Source: Streptomyces lydicus (GTDB lineage: Bacteria; Actinomycetota; Actinomycetes; Streptomycetales; Streptomycetaceae). Taken from it: DNA of 28,441 nucleotides. This document shows, piece after piece, positions 8,238 to 16,399 of the stretch (the stretch's first letter is position 1; each line of letters begins with the position of its first letter). The DNA lies in NCBI RefSeq assembly GCF_000717345.1, contig NZ_JNZA01000063.1:1-28441 (forward strand), written 5' to 3'. The notes beneath the pieces are model-generated. The model was given only the letters and a program-made list of their open reading frames with translations. It made no database searches and was not told where the DNA came from. Both the position numbers and the translations under genes were made by a program.

Positions 8238-11090
8238 TCACTTCTTGCGGCGACGGCCGCCGCTCTTCTGGGCCTTGCGCCGCTCCGCCCGCGTGAGCCC
8301 GTCCGACTCGGACCGGGCCGGGCCGCCGGCCTCCTCGTCGCTGATGAAGTCGCCCTCGACGACGCTGCCGTCACCGTCCACCTTGGGCGCGGTGAAGTGC
8401 AGCCGGTCCGGCCGCTGCGGCGCCTCCAGGCCCTTGGCGTGGATCTCCGGGCGTCCGCCGCCGGCCACCGCGACACCGGCCCCGGCCGGCGCCTGCTGGA
8501 GCTCCTTGTCCAGCGACGGGGCCTCGGCCACCTCCTGGACGGGGACCTCCTCGACCTGCTGCTCCACCTGGACCTCCAGGTTGAACAGGTAGCCGACGGA
8601 CTCCTCCTTGATGCCCTCCATCATGGCGGTGAACATGTCGTAGCCCTCGCGCTGGTACTCGACCAGCGGGTCCTTCTGGGCCATCGCGCGCAGGCCGATG
8701 CCCTCCTGGAGGTAGTCCATCTCGTAGAGGTGCTCACGCCACTTGCGGTCCAGGACGGACAGCACGACCCGTCGCTCCAGCTCCCGCATGACGTCCGAGC
8801 TGAGCTGCTCCTCACGGGCGGCGTACTGCTCGTGGATGTCGTCCTTGACGGCGTCGGCGATGAACTCGGAGGTGAGGCCCGCGCGGTCGCCGGCCTCCTC
8901 CTCCAGCTCCTCGATCGTCACCTTGACCGGGTAGAGCTGCTTGAACGCGCCCCACAGGCGGTCCAGGTCCCACTCCTCGGCGAAGCCCTCGACGGTCTCC
9001 GCCTGGATGTACGCGTCGATGGTGTCGTCCATGAAGTGCTTGATCTGGTCCTGCAGATCCTCGCCCTCCAGGACGCGCCGGCGCTCGCCGTAGATGACCT
9101 CACGCTGGCGGTTGAGCACCTCGTCGTACTTCAGGACGTTCTTGCGCGTCTCGAAGTTCTGCTGCTCGACCTGCGACTGGGCGGAGGCGATCGCCCGGGT
9201 CACCATCTTGTTCTCGATCGGGACGTCGTCGGGCACGTTGGCCATCGCCATGACCCGCTCGACCATCTGCGCCTTGAACAGCCGCATCAGGTCGTCGCCC
9301 AGGGAGAGGTAGAACCGCGACTCACCGGGGTCGCCCTGACGGCCGGAGCGACCGCGCAGCTGGTTGTCGATCCGGCGCGACTCGTGCCGCTCCGTGCCGA
9401 GCACGTACAGCCCGCCGAGCTCCTTGACCTCCTCGAACTCCGCCTTGACCGCGGCCTCGGCACGCTCCAGGGCGGCGGGCAGCGCGGCCGCCCACTCCTC
9501 GACGTGCTCGACGGGGTCCAGCCCCATCTGGCGCAGTTCGGCCTCGGCGAGGTCGTCGGGGTTGCCGCCGAGCTTGATGTCCGTACCACGGCCGGCCATG
9601 TTCGTGGCGACCGTCACGGCGCCCTTGCGACCGGCCTGCGCGATGATCGGCGCCTCGCGGTCGTGCTGCTTGGCGTTGAGGACCTCGTGCGGCACGCCGC
9701 GCTTGTTGAGCTGCTGGGAGAGGTACTCGGACTTCTCCACGGACGTCGTGCCGACCAGGATCGGCTGGCCCTTGCCGTGCTTCTCGACGATGTCCTCGAC
9801 CACCGCGTCGAACTTCGCGGGCTCGGTGCGGTAGATCAGGTCCGCCTGGTCCTTGCGGACCATCGGGCGGTTCGTCGGGATCGGCACCACGCCGAGCTTG
9901 TAGATCTGGTGGAACTCGGCGGCCTCGGTCATGGCCGTACCGGTCATGCCGGAGAGCTTGTCGTAGAGGCGGAAGAAGTTCTGGAGCGTGATCGTGGCGA
10001 GCGTCTGGTTCTCGTCCTTGATCTCCACCCCTTCCTTCGCCTCGATGGCCTGGTGCATGCCCTCGTTGTAGCGGCGGCCGGCGAGGATACGGCCGGTGTG
10101 CTCGTCGACGATCATGACTTCGCCGTCGATGACGACGTAGTCCTTGTCGTTCTTGAAGAGCTCCTTGGCCTTGATCGCGTTGTTGAGGTAACCGACGAGC
10201 GGGGTGTTGACCGACTCGTACAGGTTGTCGATGCCCAGCCAGTCCTCGACCTTGCTGACACCGGACTCGTGGATGCCGACCGTGCGCTTCTTCTCGTCGA
10301 CGTCGTAGTCGCCGGTCTCCTCGATGCCGCGCTGCGGGTTGGCCGCCTCGCCCCGCTTCAGGCGCTGCACCAACTTGGCGAAGTCGCCGTACCACTTGGT
10401 GGCCGAGTCCGCCGGGCCGGAGATGATCAGCGGCGTACGGGCCTCGTCGACGAGGATCGAGTCGACCTCGTCGACGATCGCGAAGTTGTGGCCCCGCTGG
10501 ACGAGTTCGTCCTGCGACCAGGCCATGTTGTCGCGGAGGTAGTCGAAGCCGAACTCGTTGTTCGTGCCGTAGGTGATGTCGCAGGCGTACTGCTCGCGGC
10601 GCTGCGCCGGCGTCATGTCGGCGAGGATGCAACCGACGGACAGGCCCAGGAACTTGTGGACCCGGCCCATCATCTCGGAGTCACGCTCGGCCAGGTAGTC
10701 GTTCACCGTGATCAGGTGGACGCCCTTGCCGGACAGCGCGTTCAGATACGCCGGGAGGGTACCCACCAGGGTCTTGCCCTCACCGGTCTTCATCTCGGCC
10801 ACGTACCCCAGGTGAAGGGCCGCGCCACCCATCAGCTGGACGTCGTAGTGCCGCTGGCCGAGGACGCGCTTGGCGCCCTCACGGACCGTGGCGAACGCTT
10901 CGGGCAGCAGGTCGTCGAGGCTCTCGCCGTCCGCGTACCGCTCCTTGTACTCGTCCGTGAGCGCCCGCAGCTCAGCGTCGGAGAGGGCCGCGAAGTCCTC
11001 CTCGATGGAGTTGACCTGGCCCGCGATGCGGTGCAGTTTGCGCAGGATCTTTCCTTCGCCTGCACGCATGATCTTCGTCAAGACGGACAC
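8238..11090 (-). CDS. secA: Preprotein translocase ATPase SecA
   Basis: This is the motor of the general secretion pathway, which pushes unfolded preproteins through SecYEG with ATP. It has 950 residues. The first residues ([18 protein letters not shown]) match actinobacterial SecA1. Walker A is MKTGEGKT with Lys106. The DEAD-type box is DEVD at 207-210. [14 protein letters not shown] and [13 protein letters not shown] are also present. The C-terminus ends in a basic tail ([19 protein letters not shown]) and lacks the Cys-rich zinc/SecB-binding motif of proteobacterial SecA, fitting a lineage without SecB. The start is GTG 11090, preceded by AAGGAG at a 10-nt spacing; an upstream ATG at 11180 gives a non-homologous extension. 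It is monocistronic, with a terminator after it. Confidence 0.97.
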   Translation of the reverse strand: MSVLTKIMRAGEGKILRKLHRIAGQVNSIEEDFAALSDAELRALTDEYKERYADGESLDDLLPEAFATVREGAKRVLGQRHYDVQLMGGAALHLGYVAEMKTGEGKTLVGTLPAYLNALSGKGVHLITVNDYLAERDSEMMGRVHKFLGLSVGCILADMTPAQRREQYACDITYGTNNEFGFDYLRDNMAWSQDELVQRGHNFAIVDEVDSILVDEARTPLIISGPADSATKWYGDFAKLVQRLKRGEAANPQRGIEETGDYDVDEKKRTVGIHESGVSKVEDWLGIDNLYESVNTPLVGYLNNAIKAKELFKNDKDYVVIDGEVMIVDEHTGRILAGRRYNEGMHQAIEAKEGVEIKDENQTLATITLQNFFRLYDKLSGMTGTAMTEAAEFHQIYKLGVVPIPTNRPMVRKDQADLIYRTEPAKFDAVVEDIVEKHGKGQPILVGTTSVEKSEYLSQQLNKRGVPHEVLNAKQHDREAPIIAQAGRKGAVTVATNMAGRGTDIKLGGNPDDLAEAELRQMGLDPVEHVEEWAAALPAALERAEAAVKAEFEEVKELGGLYVLGTERHESRRIDNQLRGRSGRQGDPGESRFYLSLGDDLMRLFKAQMVERVMAMANVPDDVPIENKMVTRAIASAQSQVEQQNFETRKNVLKYDEVLNRQREVIYGERRRVLEGEDLQDQIKHFMDDTIDAYIQAETVEGFAEEWDLDRLWGAFKQLYPVKVTIEELEEEAGDRAGLTSEFIADAVKDDIHEQYAAREEQLSSDVMRELERRVVLSVLDRKWREHLYEMDYLQEGIGLRAMAQKDPLVEYQREGYDMFTAMMEGIKEESVGYLFNLEVQVEQQVEEVPVQEVAEAPSLDKELQQAPAGAGVAVAGGGRPEIHAKGLEAPQRPDRLHFTAPKVDGDGSVVEGDFISDEEAGGPARSESDGLTRAERRKAQKSGGRRRKK

Positions 11091-11178
11091 TTGGGCTGGT
11101 CTCCTTGCCGGTCGGGCCTGCACGGTCGGGTGCGCGGGCGCGGCATTTTTCCAAGGGGCAGGCCCCGCCGCAACGGCC

Positions 11179-11184
11179 ATCGTA
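11179..11184 (-). promoter_or_regulatory. Candidate -10 box for secA
   Basis: TACGAT on the - strand matches TANNNT and would start transcription about 80 nt before the secA GTG. There is no recognisable -35 at the usual distance, so this is tentative. The rest of the 250-bp secA/GNAT divergent gap shows nothing else clear. Confidence 0.3.
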
Positions 11185-11340
11185 AAGGAGGACGCCGCCG
11201 GGCCGGGAGGTCCGCCGCCGCGAACCCCGCCATCCCCTCCTCACGGGAAACGCACGAGGCCGCGAGAAGGTGCCGGGCAGGGCCGGGAATCATGCCGAAA
11301 ACCCGTCGCAACGTCTTCCACAACCTTGCAGACTCAGCTC

Positions 11341-11943
11341 ATGAAGCCCGTCACCCTCACCACCGAGCGCCTCGTGCTGCGCCCCTTCGGACCCGGCGAC
11401 GCGCCCGCGGTTCACGCCGCCTGCCAGGACCCCGAGATTCCGCGCTGGACGGTCGTCCCCTCGCCGTACAGCCACGAGGAGGCGGAGCGCTTCGTCGGCA
11501 CGATCGTCCCCGAGGGCTGGCGCGACGACACCTCCTACACCTTCGCGATCCTCTCCCGGGCGGACGACACCCTGGTCGGCGCGATGTCCCTGGTACGCCT
11601 CGCCCAGCTGCGCGCCCCCGAGCGTCAGGCCGAGCTGGGCTACTGGACGGCGAAGGAGCAGCGCGGCAAGGGCTACACCGCCGAGGCGGGCCGCGCGGTG
11701 CTGCACTGGGCGTTCCACGACCTGGGAGTGGAGCGCCTGGAGTGGCTCGCGGAGGCCGGAAACGAGGGCTCCTGGGGAGTCGCCCGCAAGCTGGGCTTCC
11801 AGCGGGAGGGCACCCTGCGCGCCAAGCTGCTGCACGACGGGACCCGCCGGGACTGCTGGATCGGCTCGCTGCTGGCCTCCGACCTGACCGACGCCGGTCT
11901 GCCGCTGCCGGACACCACGCCGTATCTGCCCCACCGCGGCTGA
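11341..11943 (+). CDS. GNAT-family N-acetyltransferase (RimJ/RimL-like)
   Basis: A 200-residue cytoplasmic protein that probably transfers acetyl from acetyl-CoA to an amine; the acceptor is unknown. The opening MKPVTLTTERLVLRPF is the classic start of the RimJ/RimL ribosomal-protein or small-molecule acetyltransferase branch. The acetyl-CoA pyrophosphate loop is EQRGKGYTAEA (Q/RxxGxG/A), and VERLEWLAEAGNEGSWGVARKLGF is the typical motif-B region. ATG 11341 has no Shine-Dalgarno; a weak -10-like CAGACT at 11329-11334 ends 6 nt upstream, so the mRNA may be leaderless. Single gene, with a terminator just after. Confidence 0.88.
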   Translation: MKPVTLTTERLVLRPFGPGDAPAVHAACQDPEIPRWTVVPSPYSHEEAERFVGTIVPEGWRDDTSYTFAILSRADDTLVGAMSLVRLAQLRAPERQAELGYWTAKEQRGKGYTAEAGRAVLHWAFHDLGVERLEWLAEAGNEGSWGVARKLGFQREGTLRAKLLHDGTRRDCWIGSLLASDLTDAGLPLPDTTPYLPHRG

Positions 11944-11964
11944 GCCGGCCGCACGACCCCTTGG

Positions 11965-11994
11965 ACGGGCCCGGGCCGGCCGGCCCGGGCCCGT
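11965..11994. terminator. Palindromic terminator after the GNAT gene
   Basis: A perfect 30-bp palindrome begins ACGGGCCCGGGCCGG and starts 21 bp after the GNAT stop. It has no spare loop, so the top 2-4 pairs must open in RNA, leaving a stem of about 13 bp, followed by GTTGTC. Confidence 0.7.
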
Positions 11995-12010
11995 TGTCAG
12001 TGGCCGCCCC

Positions 12011-12016
12011 TACGCT
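12011..12016 (+). promoter_or_regulatory. Candidate -10 box of a leaderless promoter
   Basis: TACGCT is followed by exactly 7 nt and then ATG 12024. TANNNT-N7-ATG is the usual layout of leaderless promoters in actinobacteria, and no Shine-Dalgarno precedes this ATG. A clear -35 is not seen. Confidence 0.55.
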
Positions 12017-12023
12017 GTGCCGC

Positions 12024-13229
12024 ATGACCGCCGTGACGCAGCCACCGTCCCAGCCGAAGCCCGTGACCGGCCTGTCCCGCGACGACGCCCGACGCCTGGC
12101 GCTGCGGGCCCAGGGCCTGCTCGGCGCCCCGGACCGCCGGGCCGGCGTGCGCGGCATGCTGCGGCAGCTGGGCGCCGTACAGCTCGACACGATCTCGGTG
12201 CTGGCCCGCTCCCACGAGCTGGTCCCCTACGCCCGGCTGGGCGCCGTCGGCCGTCCCGCCGTCGAGGCCGCCTACTGGGCCGACGCGCACAGCTTCGAGT
12301 ACTGGTCGCACGCCGCCTGCATCCTGCCCATCGAGGAGTGGCCGCATTTCGCCTTCCGCCGCCGCGCCCGGCGCGCCAAGGGCCACCGCTGGCACGTCAT
12401 GGAGGATTCCGAGCGCTCCTGCGCCGCCGTCCTGGACCGCCTGAAGGCCGACGGCCCGCTGACCACCACCGAGCTGGGCGGCGGGCGGAAGGGCGGCGAG
12501 TGGTGGGACTGGTCCGAGACCAAGATCGCGGTGGAGTGGCTGCTGGACACCGGCGAGGTGGTCTGCACCCGGCGGCGCGCCTGGAAGCGGGTCTACGACC
12601 TCGCCGAGCGCGCCGTCCCCGAGGAGTTGCTCCACGACGACCTGGACGACGCCGAGTGCCTGCGCCGGCTGGTTGCCCAGGCCGGGGCCGCCCTGGGCGT
12701 GGCCACCCGCGCCGACCTGGCCGACTACCACCGCCTCAAGGGCGAGCAGGTCGATGCCGTGATCGCCGACTCCGGGCTGGTCCCGGTCGAGGTAGAGGGC
12801 TGGGGAAAGGCCGCCTGGGCCGATCCGGCCGCGCTCGCCGCCGCGCCCCGGGGCCGGCACCGTACGACCCTGCTCTCGCCCTTCGACTCCCTGATCTGGG
12901 ACCGCCCCCGCACGGAGCGGATCTTCGGGTTCACCCACCGCCTGGAGGCGTACGTCCCCCGGCCCCAGCGGATACACGGCTACTTCGCGATGCCGCTGCT
13001 GGCCGGCGGCCGGCTGAGGGGCCGGGTGGACCCGGCCCGTGAGGGCTCCACGCTCGTCGCCCGCCAGGTGTCGATGGACGGCCGGTCGGCCGTCGCCCCG
13101 ATGGCCCAGGCGCTCCTGGAGGCCGCGACCTGGGTCGGCTGCGACGCCGTGCGCGTGGACCGCTGCGACGACCCCACGCTGGCCGCCGCCCTGCGCACGG
13201 AGCTGGACCGGCGGCAGCCGACCGTCTGA
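12024..13229 (+). CDS. Winged-helix DNA glycosylase of the YcaQ/AlkX (HTH_42) family
   Basis: A 401-residue protein of the HTH_42 'winged helix DNA-binding domain' family, whose studied members (AlkZ, YcaQ/AlkX) excise alkylated bases or unhook interstrand crosslinks. The N-terminal part has the catalytic-loop sequence LGAVQLDTISVLARSHELV: Gln53-Leu-Asp55 is the QxD form seen in YcaQ/AlkX, whereas AlkZ has QxQ. The family signature LLSPFDSLIWDRPRTERIFGF lies at about residues 290-312. No signal or membrane segment. The start appears leaderless (box at 12011-12016). It stands alone between two terminators; no secondary-metabolite cluster is adjacent, so a housekeeping repair role is more likely than self-resistance. 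Substrate specificity is inferred. Confidence 0.85.
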   Translation: MTAVTQPPSQPKPVTGLSRDDARRLALRAQGLLGAPDRRAGVRGMLRQLGAVQLDTISVLARSHELVPYARLGAVGRPAVEAAYWADAHSFEYWSHAACILPIEEWPHFAFRRRARRAKGHRWHVMEDSERSCAAVLDRLKADGPLTTTELGGGRKGGEWWDWSETKIAVEWLLDTGEVVCTRRRAWKRVYDLAERAVPEELLHDDLDDAECLRRLVAQAGAALGVATRADLADYHRLKGEQVDAVIADSGLVPVEVEGWGKAAWADPAALAAAPRGRHRTTLLSPFDSLIWDRPRTERIFGFTHRLEAYVPRPQRIHGYFAMPLLAGGRLRGRVDPAREGSTLVARQVSMDGRSAVAPMAQALLEAATWVGCDAVRVDRCDDPTLAAALRTELDRRQPTV

Positions 13230-13235
13230 GTGACG

Positions 13236-13262
13236 GCGGCCGGACGCGAGCCGTCCGGCCGC
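13236..13262. terminator. Bidirectional terminator between the glycosylase and response-regulator genes
   Basis: An 11-bp perfect stem (GCGGCCGGACG at 13236-13246, complement at 13252-13262) with a 5-nt loop fills almost the whole 33-bp gap between two convergent genes and abuts the response-regulator stop codon. Confidence 0.8.
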
Positions 13263-14015
13263 TCAGCGGATCTCGAGGATCTTCTCCCGCATCGCGTACA
13301 CCACCGCTTCCATCCGGGAGTGCAGTTGCAGCTTCTCGAGGATGTTGCGGACGTGGTTCTTCACCGTGTTCTCGGAGATGAAGAGTTCCTTGGCGATATC
13401 GCGGTTGTTCATGCCGGTGGCGACCAGCTTGAGGACCTCCAGCTCACGGTCGGTGAGCCGGGGCGCCGGCACCAGCCGGCGCTCGTCCGTGCGCTGGATC
13501 ATCGACTTGAACTCCGTCAGGAGCTTCGACGCCATCGACGGGCTGATCTGCGACTGGCCGTCGGCGACGGCACGGATCGCGGTCGCCACCTCGTCGGTGG
13601 AGATCTCCTTCAGGAGATAACCGGTGGCGCCGGCCTTGATCGCGTCGTAGAGGTCGGCCTCCTCGTCGCTGATCGTCAGCATGATGATCTTGGCGCTGGG
13701 GGCCACCTCCTTGATGGAGGTACACGCTTCGATACCGCCGCGCTTGGGCATCCGGACGTCCATCAGCACGATGTCGGGCAGCAGATCGGCGGCCTTGTCG
13801 ACCGCCTCCGCGCCGTCCCCCGCCTCACCGACGACCTGGATGTCCTCCTCCTGGGCCAGGACGATCTCCAGGCCACGCCGGAAAAGGGCGTGATCATCCA
13901 CGACCAGGACCCGGATCGGCTCCTTGCGCGTCACGCTCACGGCCCGGTCGTCGCCCCCGGCACCGCCCTCGCCGTCGTCCGCGTCACCACGCACGGGCCC
14001 AAAACTGTCCCCCAC
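13263..14015 (-). CDS. Orphan NarL/LuxR-type response regulator
   Basis: A 250-residue transcription factor. The receiver domain starts at about residue 34 (IRVLVVDDHALFRRGLEIVL), with acidic pocket Asp40-Asp41, phospho-acceptor Asp86 in IVLMDVRMP, switch Thr114 and Lys136. The LuxR-type HTH is about residues 186-245 (LTDRELEVLKLVATGMNNRD, then SENTVKNHVRNIL). Residues 1-32 are an acidic/Gly-rich lead. GTG 14015 has an ideal GGGGAGGA about 7 nt upstream. No sensor kinase is next to it, so the partner is unknown. It lies downstream of hpf on the same strand but behind a strong terminator (14208-14235). Family is certain; regulon unknown. Confidence 0.92.
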   Translation of the reverse strand: MGDSFGPVRGDADDGEGGAGGDDRAVSVTRKEPIRVLVVDDHALFRRGLEIVLAQEEDIQVVGEAGDGAEAVDKAADLLPDIVLMDVRMPKRGGIEACTSIKEVAPSAKIIMLTISDEEADLYDAIKAGATGYLLKEISTDEVATAIRAVADGQSQISPSMASKLLTEFKSMIQRTDERRLVPAPRLTDRELEVLKLVATGMNNRDIAKELFISENTVKNHVRNILEKLQLHSRMEAVVYAMREKILEIR

Positions 14016-14036
14016 TGATCCTCCCCGTCAACTACT

Positions 14037-14050
14037 CGGCCGAAAGGCCG
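14037..14050. promoter_or_regulatory. Small hairpin in the response-regulator leader
   Basis: CGGCC-GAAA-GGCCG forms a 5-bp stem with a tetraloop 22-35 nt before the GTG, just upstream of the ribosome-binding site. A TATAGT (- strand, about 14170-14176) further up could be a -10. Together they suggest a structured 5' leader, but this is weak. Confidence 0.25.
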
Positions 14051-14207
14051 GAGCTTGAAAATAAGGCTGGTTGACAACAGCCCTCCGCGGCCAGCCCGAT
14101 CAATGCCATACGACCGTCTCCCCGGCATGTCGCCGTTTCGTGTCCACATACTCCCTGGCTGGCACAAACACTATACGGCTTCAACTCCTGCTATCCCCGG
14201 GCACGAT

Positions 14208-14235
14208 GGTGCCCCCGGCGTACGCCGGGGGCACC
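14208..14235. terminator. Terminator after hpf
   Basis: A perfect 28-bp palindrome with left arm GGTGCCCCCGGCGT begins 14 bp after the hpf stop and separates hpf from the response regulator. It should fold to a stem of about 12 bp with a small loop. Confidence 0.75.
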
Positions 14236-14248
14236 GAGCGGGTGAGGT

Positions 14249-14932
14249 TCAGCCACCCAGCGCGCCACCTGCGCCGCCGGGCTCCTCCCTCCCGAACGCA
14301 TCCGGGTTCAAGTGGATGACGCCGTAGTCGTATGCGTGCCGCCGGTAGACGACACTGGGAAGCTTGGTGTCGGCGTCGACGAAGAGATAGAAGTCGTGTC
14401 CCACCAATTCCATCTCGTTGAGCGCCTGGTCGAGCGGCATCGGCGCGGCCGAGTGGGTCTTCTCGCGGACGATCAGCGGTCCTTCGCCCCGGACGTCGAG
14501 CGGCCCGACCCTCGTGGTCGGCACCTCCTCGGACTCGGTGGCGAGTTCGCCGTTGGTGTTCAGGCTCGCCGCGTCCGGCACGGCGTCAGCGACCTCGCTC
14601 GCCGGAATGCGGCCGTTGCCGCGGCGCGAGAAACGCTTGTCGTGCTGCTTGCGGAGACGCGCCTCCAGCTTGGCGGTGGCCAGGTCCAGCGCGGCGTAGG
14701 GGTCCGCCGCGGCCGCCTCGGCCCGGACCACCGGGCCACGGGAGTAGAGCGTGATCTCCACTCGGTCGGAACGGTCGGCCTGCCGCGGGTTGGGCTCCTT
14801 GGACACCTCGACGTCCAGGCTGATCACCTTGGCGTCGAGCTTCTGGACTTTGTCCAGCTTCAGCTTCTCGGCCACGTGCTTGCGGAACCGCTCGGGCACC
14901 TCGGTCTTGCGGCCCTTGACGACGATGTCCAC
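14249..14932 (-). CDS. hpf: Long-form ribosome hibernation promoting factor
   Basis: A 227-residue protein that binds the decoding centre of the 30S subunit and joins two ribosomes into inactive 100S dimers in stationary phase or stress. Residues 1 to about 105 are the HPF/YfiA ribosome-binding domain (MDIVVKGRKTEVPERFRKHV start; VEITLYSRGPVVRAEAAAAD; LEARLRKQHDKR). A variable linker follows, then the C-terminal dimerisation domain at about 165-215 (ALNEMELVGHDFYLFVDAD, YRRHAYDYGVIHLNP). The presence of that domain makes it the long form. The start is GTG 14932 with GGAG 7 nt upstream. A possible 26-codon ORF ends 20 nt before it. A strong terminator follows. Confidence 0.95.
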   Translation of the reverse strand: MDIVVKGRKTEVPERFRKHVAEKLKLDKVQKLDAKVISLDVEVSKEPNPRQADRSDRVEITLYSRGPVVRAEAAAADPYAALDLATAKLEARLRKQHDKRFSRRGNGRIPASEVADAVPDAASLNTNGELATESEEVPTTRVGPLDVRGEGPLIVREKTHSAAPMPLDQALNEMELVGHDFYLFVDADTKLPSVVYRRHAYDYGVIHLNPDAFGREEPGGAGGALGG

Positions 14933-14951
14933 GCAGAACTCCGTTCCCGGA

Positions 14952-15032
14952 TCACTCCGCCCGGGGGCGGGGCGATTCCTTCTTGCACCAGGCTCCGGTG
15001 AGTGCCGAAGCCTCGGACTTGGCGACTTTCAC
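14952..15032 (-). CDS. Possible 26-codon leader ORF upstream of hpf
   Basis: GTG 15032 is preceded by GGGGGAGGAGGAG, a very strong ribosome-binding site, and opens a 26-codon frame (VKVAKSEASALTGAWCKK, then ESPRPRAE) ending TGA 14952, 20 nt before the hpf GTG. By my count 21 of 26 third positions are G or C, a little low for this genome but not excluding translation. The peptide is basic, without membrane segment or known family. It could be a leader that couples ribosome status to hpf translation, or a chance frame. I do not recognise it. Confidence 0.35.
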   Translation of the reverse strand: MKVAKSEASALTGAWCKKESPRPRAE

Positions 15033-15071
15033 CTCCTCCTCCCCCGTCGACGAGATCTCCATTCCCCCGTT

Positions 15072-15098
15072 TTCAGGGTCGCTGCAAAAGCCCCTGAA
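15072..15098. promoter_or_regulatory. Inverted repeat upstream of hpf
   Basis: TTCAGGG (15072-15078) and CCCTGAA (15092-15098) are complementary arms 13 nt apart, about 140-165 nt before hpf and 40 nt before the small ORF. It may be an operator or a leader hairpin. The remaining sequence to 15184 is relatively AT-rich and should hold the hpf promoter, but I cannot pick its boxes. Confidence 0.25.
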
Positions 15099-15184
15099 CG
15101 CATTCATCGCGACATCCGAGGCAAATCATCCGCCAAGTCCTCACAACCGAACATAGCTCTCCAGGAGGGATGTCGGCACCCCCT

Positions 15185-15201
15185 CGGAGCCCTCGGCTCC
15201 G
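15185..15201. terminator. Weak hairpin after comF
   Basis: CGGAGCC-CTC-GGCTCCG is a 7-bp stem starting 24 bp beyond the comF stop on the - strand. It is short and has no T-tract in that direction, so termination may be partial. Confidence 0.4.
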
Positions 15202-15224
15202 TTCGGGTGATTTTGCCTCCTCAA

Positions 15225-16022
15225 CTACTTGCCGGGGTAGTCATCTGCCGTACGACCTCGCTTTCCCCGTTCGCCGACGGAATCACGTCGAATCGCACCG
15301 CCGGCAAAAGCGCCGGGAAAGGCACTGTCCGTCGCCGCCACCACGGCCGCACCCGTCACTCGCCCACCCGCCGCCGTCACCGCCCGGGCCGCCTCGGCGA
15401 GCGTGGCACCCGTCGTCACCAGATCGTCCACCAGCACCACTGGCAGCCCCCTCAGCAGCCTCTCGGCCCCGCCCCGCACCACCAGTGCACCCGCCACATT
15501 CGCCAGCCGCTGCCGGGCGCTCAGGCCCGCCTGGTCGGCGACGGTGCGACGCTGGCGCAGTACTGCCAGGACCCGGGCCCCCGCCCCCTCCCCCACCCCG
15601 TTCCCCGTCCCTCGTCGCAGGTCGGCGGCCGCGGCCAGCGCGATCCGGCGCACCGGATCATGGCCCCGCCCGGCCACGGCTCGCCTGGCCGAAGGCACCG
15701 GCACCAGCAGCAACGCCCCGGCTCCCGGCCGCAGACCCCGCACCGCACCGGCCAGCACGGCTCCCAGCGGGGCGGCCAGCCTCAGCGCACCGCGCTCCTT
15801 GTGCGCCAGCAGCACCGCTCGCGCCTCGTCGGCGTACGGCACCCCCGCCCACACCCGTGGCAGCCCCGCCGGCTCCGGCCTCGGCCGCACCCGCCGCGCC
15901 CCACGCCCGTCCCGCGCCAGTACCCGGCGGCACTCCGCACACAGCTCCGTACGCGGTCGGCCACACCCCGCACAGGCGACCGGCAACACCAGCCCGGCCA
16001 GTTCACGCCAAACCCCCTGCAT
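15225..16022 (-). CDS. comF: ComF family phosphoribosyltransferase-like protein
   Basis: A 265-residue protein of the ComF/GntX family. A four-Cys zinc knuckle lies near the N-terminus (CAGC...CAEC; Cys17, 20, 28, 31). The type-I PRTase PRPP-binding loop VVLVDDLVTTGATL has Asp199-Asp200. In naturally competent bacteria ComF acts inside the cell in DNA uptake; in actinobacteria its role is unclear. Residues 235-265 are a basic, low-conservation tail. ATG 16022 (MQGVWRELAGLVLPVACAGC) has GGAG shortly upstream and places the zinc knuckle where the family has it. The frame stays open to 16403, but that stretch is Gly/Pro-rich and looks non-coding. It sits between lpqB and hpf, an order shared with mycobacteria. 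Confidence 0.9.
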   Translation of the reverse strand: MQGVWRELAGLVLPVACAGCGRPRTELCAECRRVLARDGRGARRVRPRPEPAGLPRVWAGVPYADEARAVLLAHKERGALRLAAPLGAVLAGAVRGLRPGAGALLLVPVPSARRAVAGRGHDPVRRIALAAAADLRRGTGNGVGEGAGARVLAVLRQRRTVADQAGLSARQRLANVAGALVVRGGAERLLRGLPVVLVDDLVTTGATLAEAARAVTAAGGRVTGAAVVAATDSAFPGAFAGGAIRRDSVGERGKRGRTADDYPGK

Positions 16023-16399
16023 GACTCCACTGTCCCGCCATGCACGCCCGGCCACCACCCCTGTGGATAACTCCGGGAACGCGGAGATCAGCGCCACACG
16101 CCGCACGGCACCGTGGAACCCCCGACGACCGGAAACCGCCGTCGACCGGCCCGGCCGCGGAGAGGGAACACCTGTCACGGGCCCGTACGGCAGCTCGGAT
16201 CCCCGGGGCCACGGCGAGAAACCGTGGCCTGGCCCGGGCGCCGCCCCCGCAATCGGCATCGCCGGCACTGGCCCTGGCACTGGCACGAACTGAAACCGGC
16301 CGGCACCGGCACCGATCAAGCACCCGGCCGCCGCACCACTACCGTCCCCACGACACCCAGGTGGCACCCCAGGGGCCCACATGAAGCCGTCGACCCGCC
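16023..16399. other. 377-bp gap between lpqB and comF
   Basis: No supported gene. It contains a consensus DnaA box (16062-16070), a hairpin GGCCACGG-7 nt-CCGTGGCC (16207-16229) that may end the lpqB transcript, and a low-complexity stretch of GGCACTGGC-type repeats at about 16260-16318. Frames on both strands here encode only Pro/Gly/Arg/His-rich sequence. Confidence 0.6.
16062..16070 (-). promoter_or_regulatory. Consensus DnaA box upstream of comF
   Basis: TTATCCACA on the - strand is an exact match to the classic DnaA box; the Streptomyces-preferred form TTGTCCACA differs at one tolerated position. It is single, 40 nt before the comF ATG, so it is not an origin. It could be a DnaA regulatory site or chance. 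Confidence 0.4.

Noticed and set aside
11184..11191. Perfect Shine-Dalgarno-like AAAGGAGG on the + strand between secA and the GNAT gene
   Set aside because: No ATG, GTG or TTG follows within a usable distance, so it does not start a gene.
8397..13229. Giant + strand frame running opposite secA and joining the AlkX-like gene
   Set aside because: The part before 12024 is the antisense shadow of secA plus the GNAT gene in another frame. Only the last 401 codons are real, and a start at 12024 has a leaderless promoter.
16040..16384. + strand 114-codon frame in the lpqB-comF gap
   Set aside because: His/Pro/Arg-rich shadow-type sequence without a ribosome-binding site or motif.
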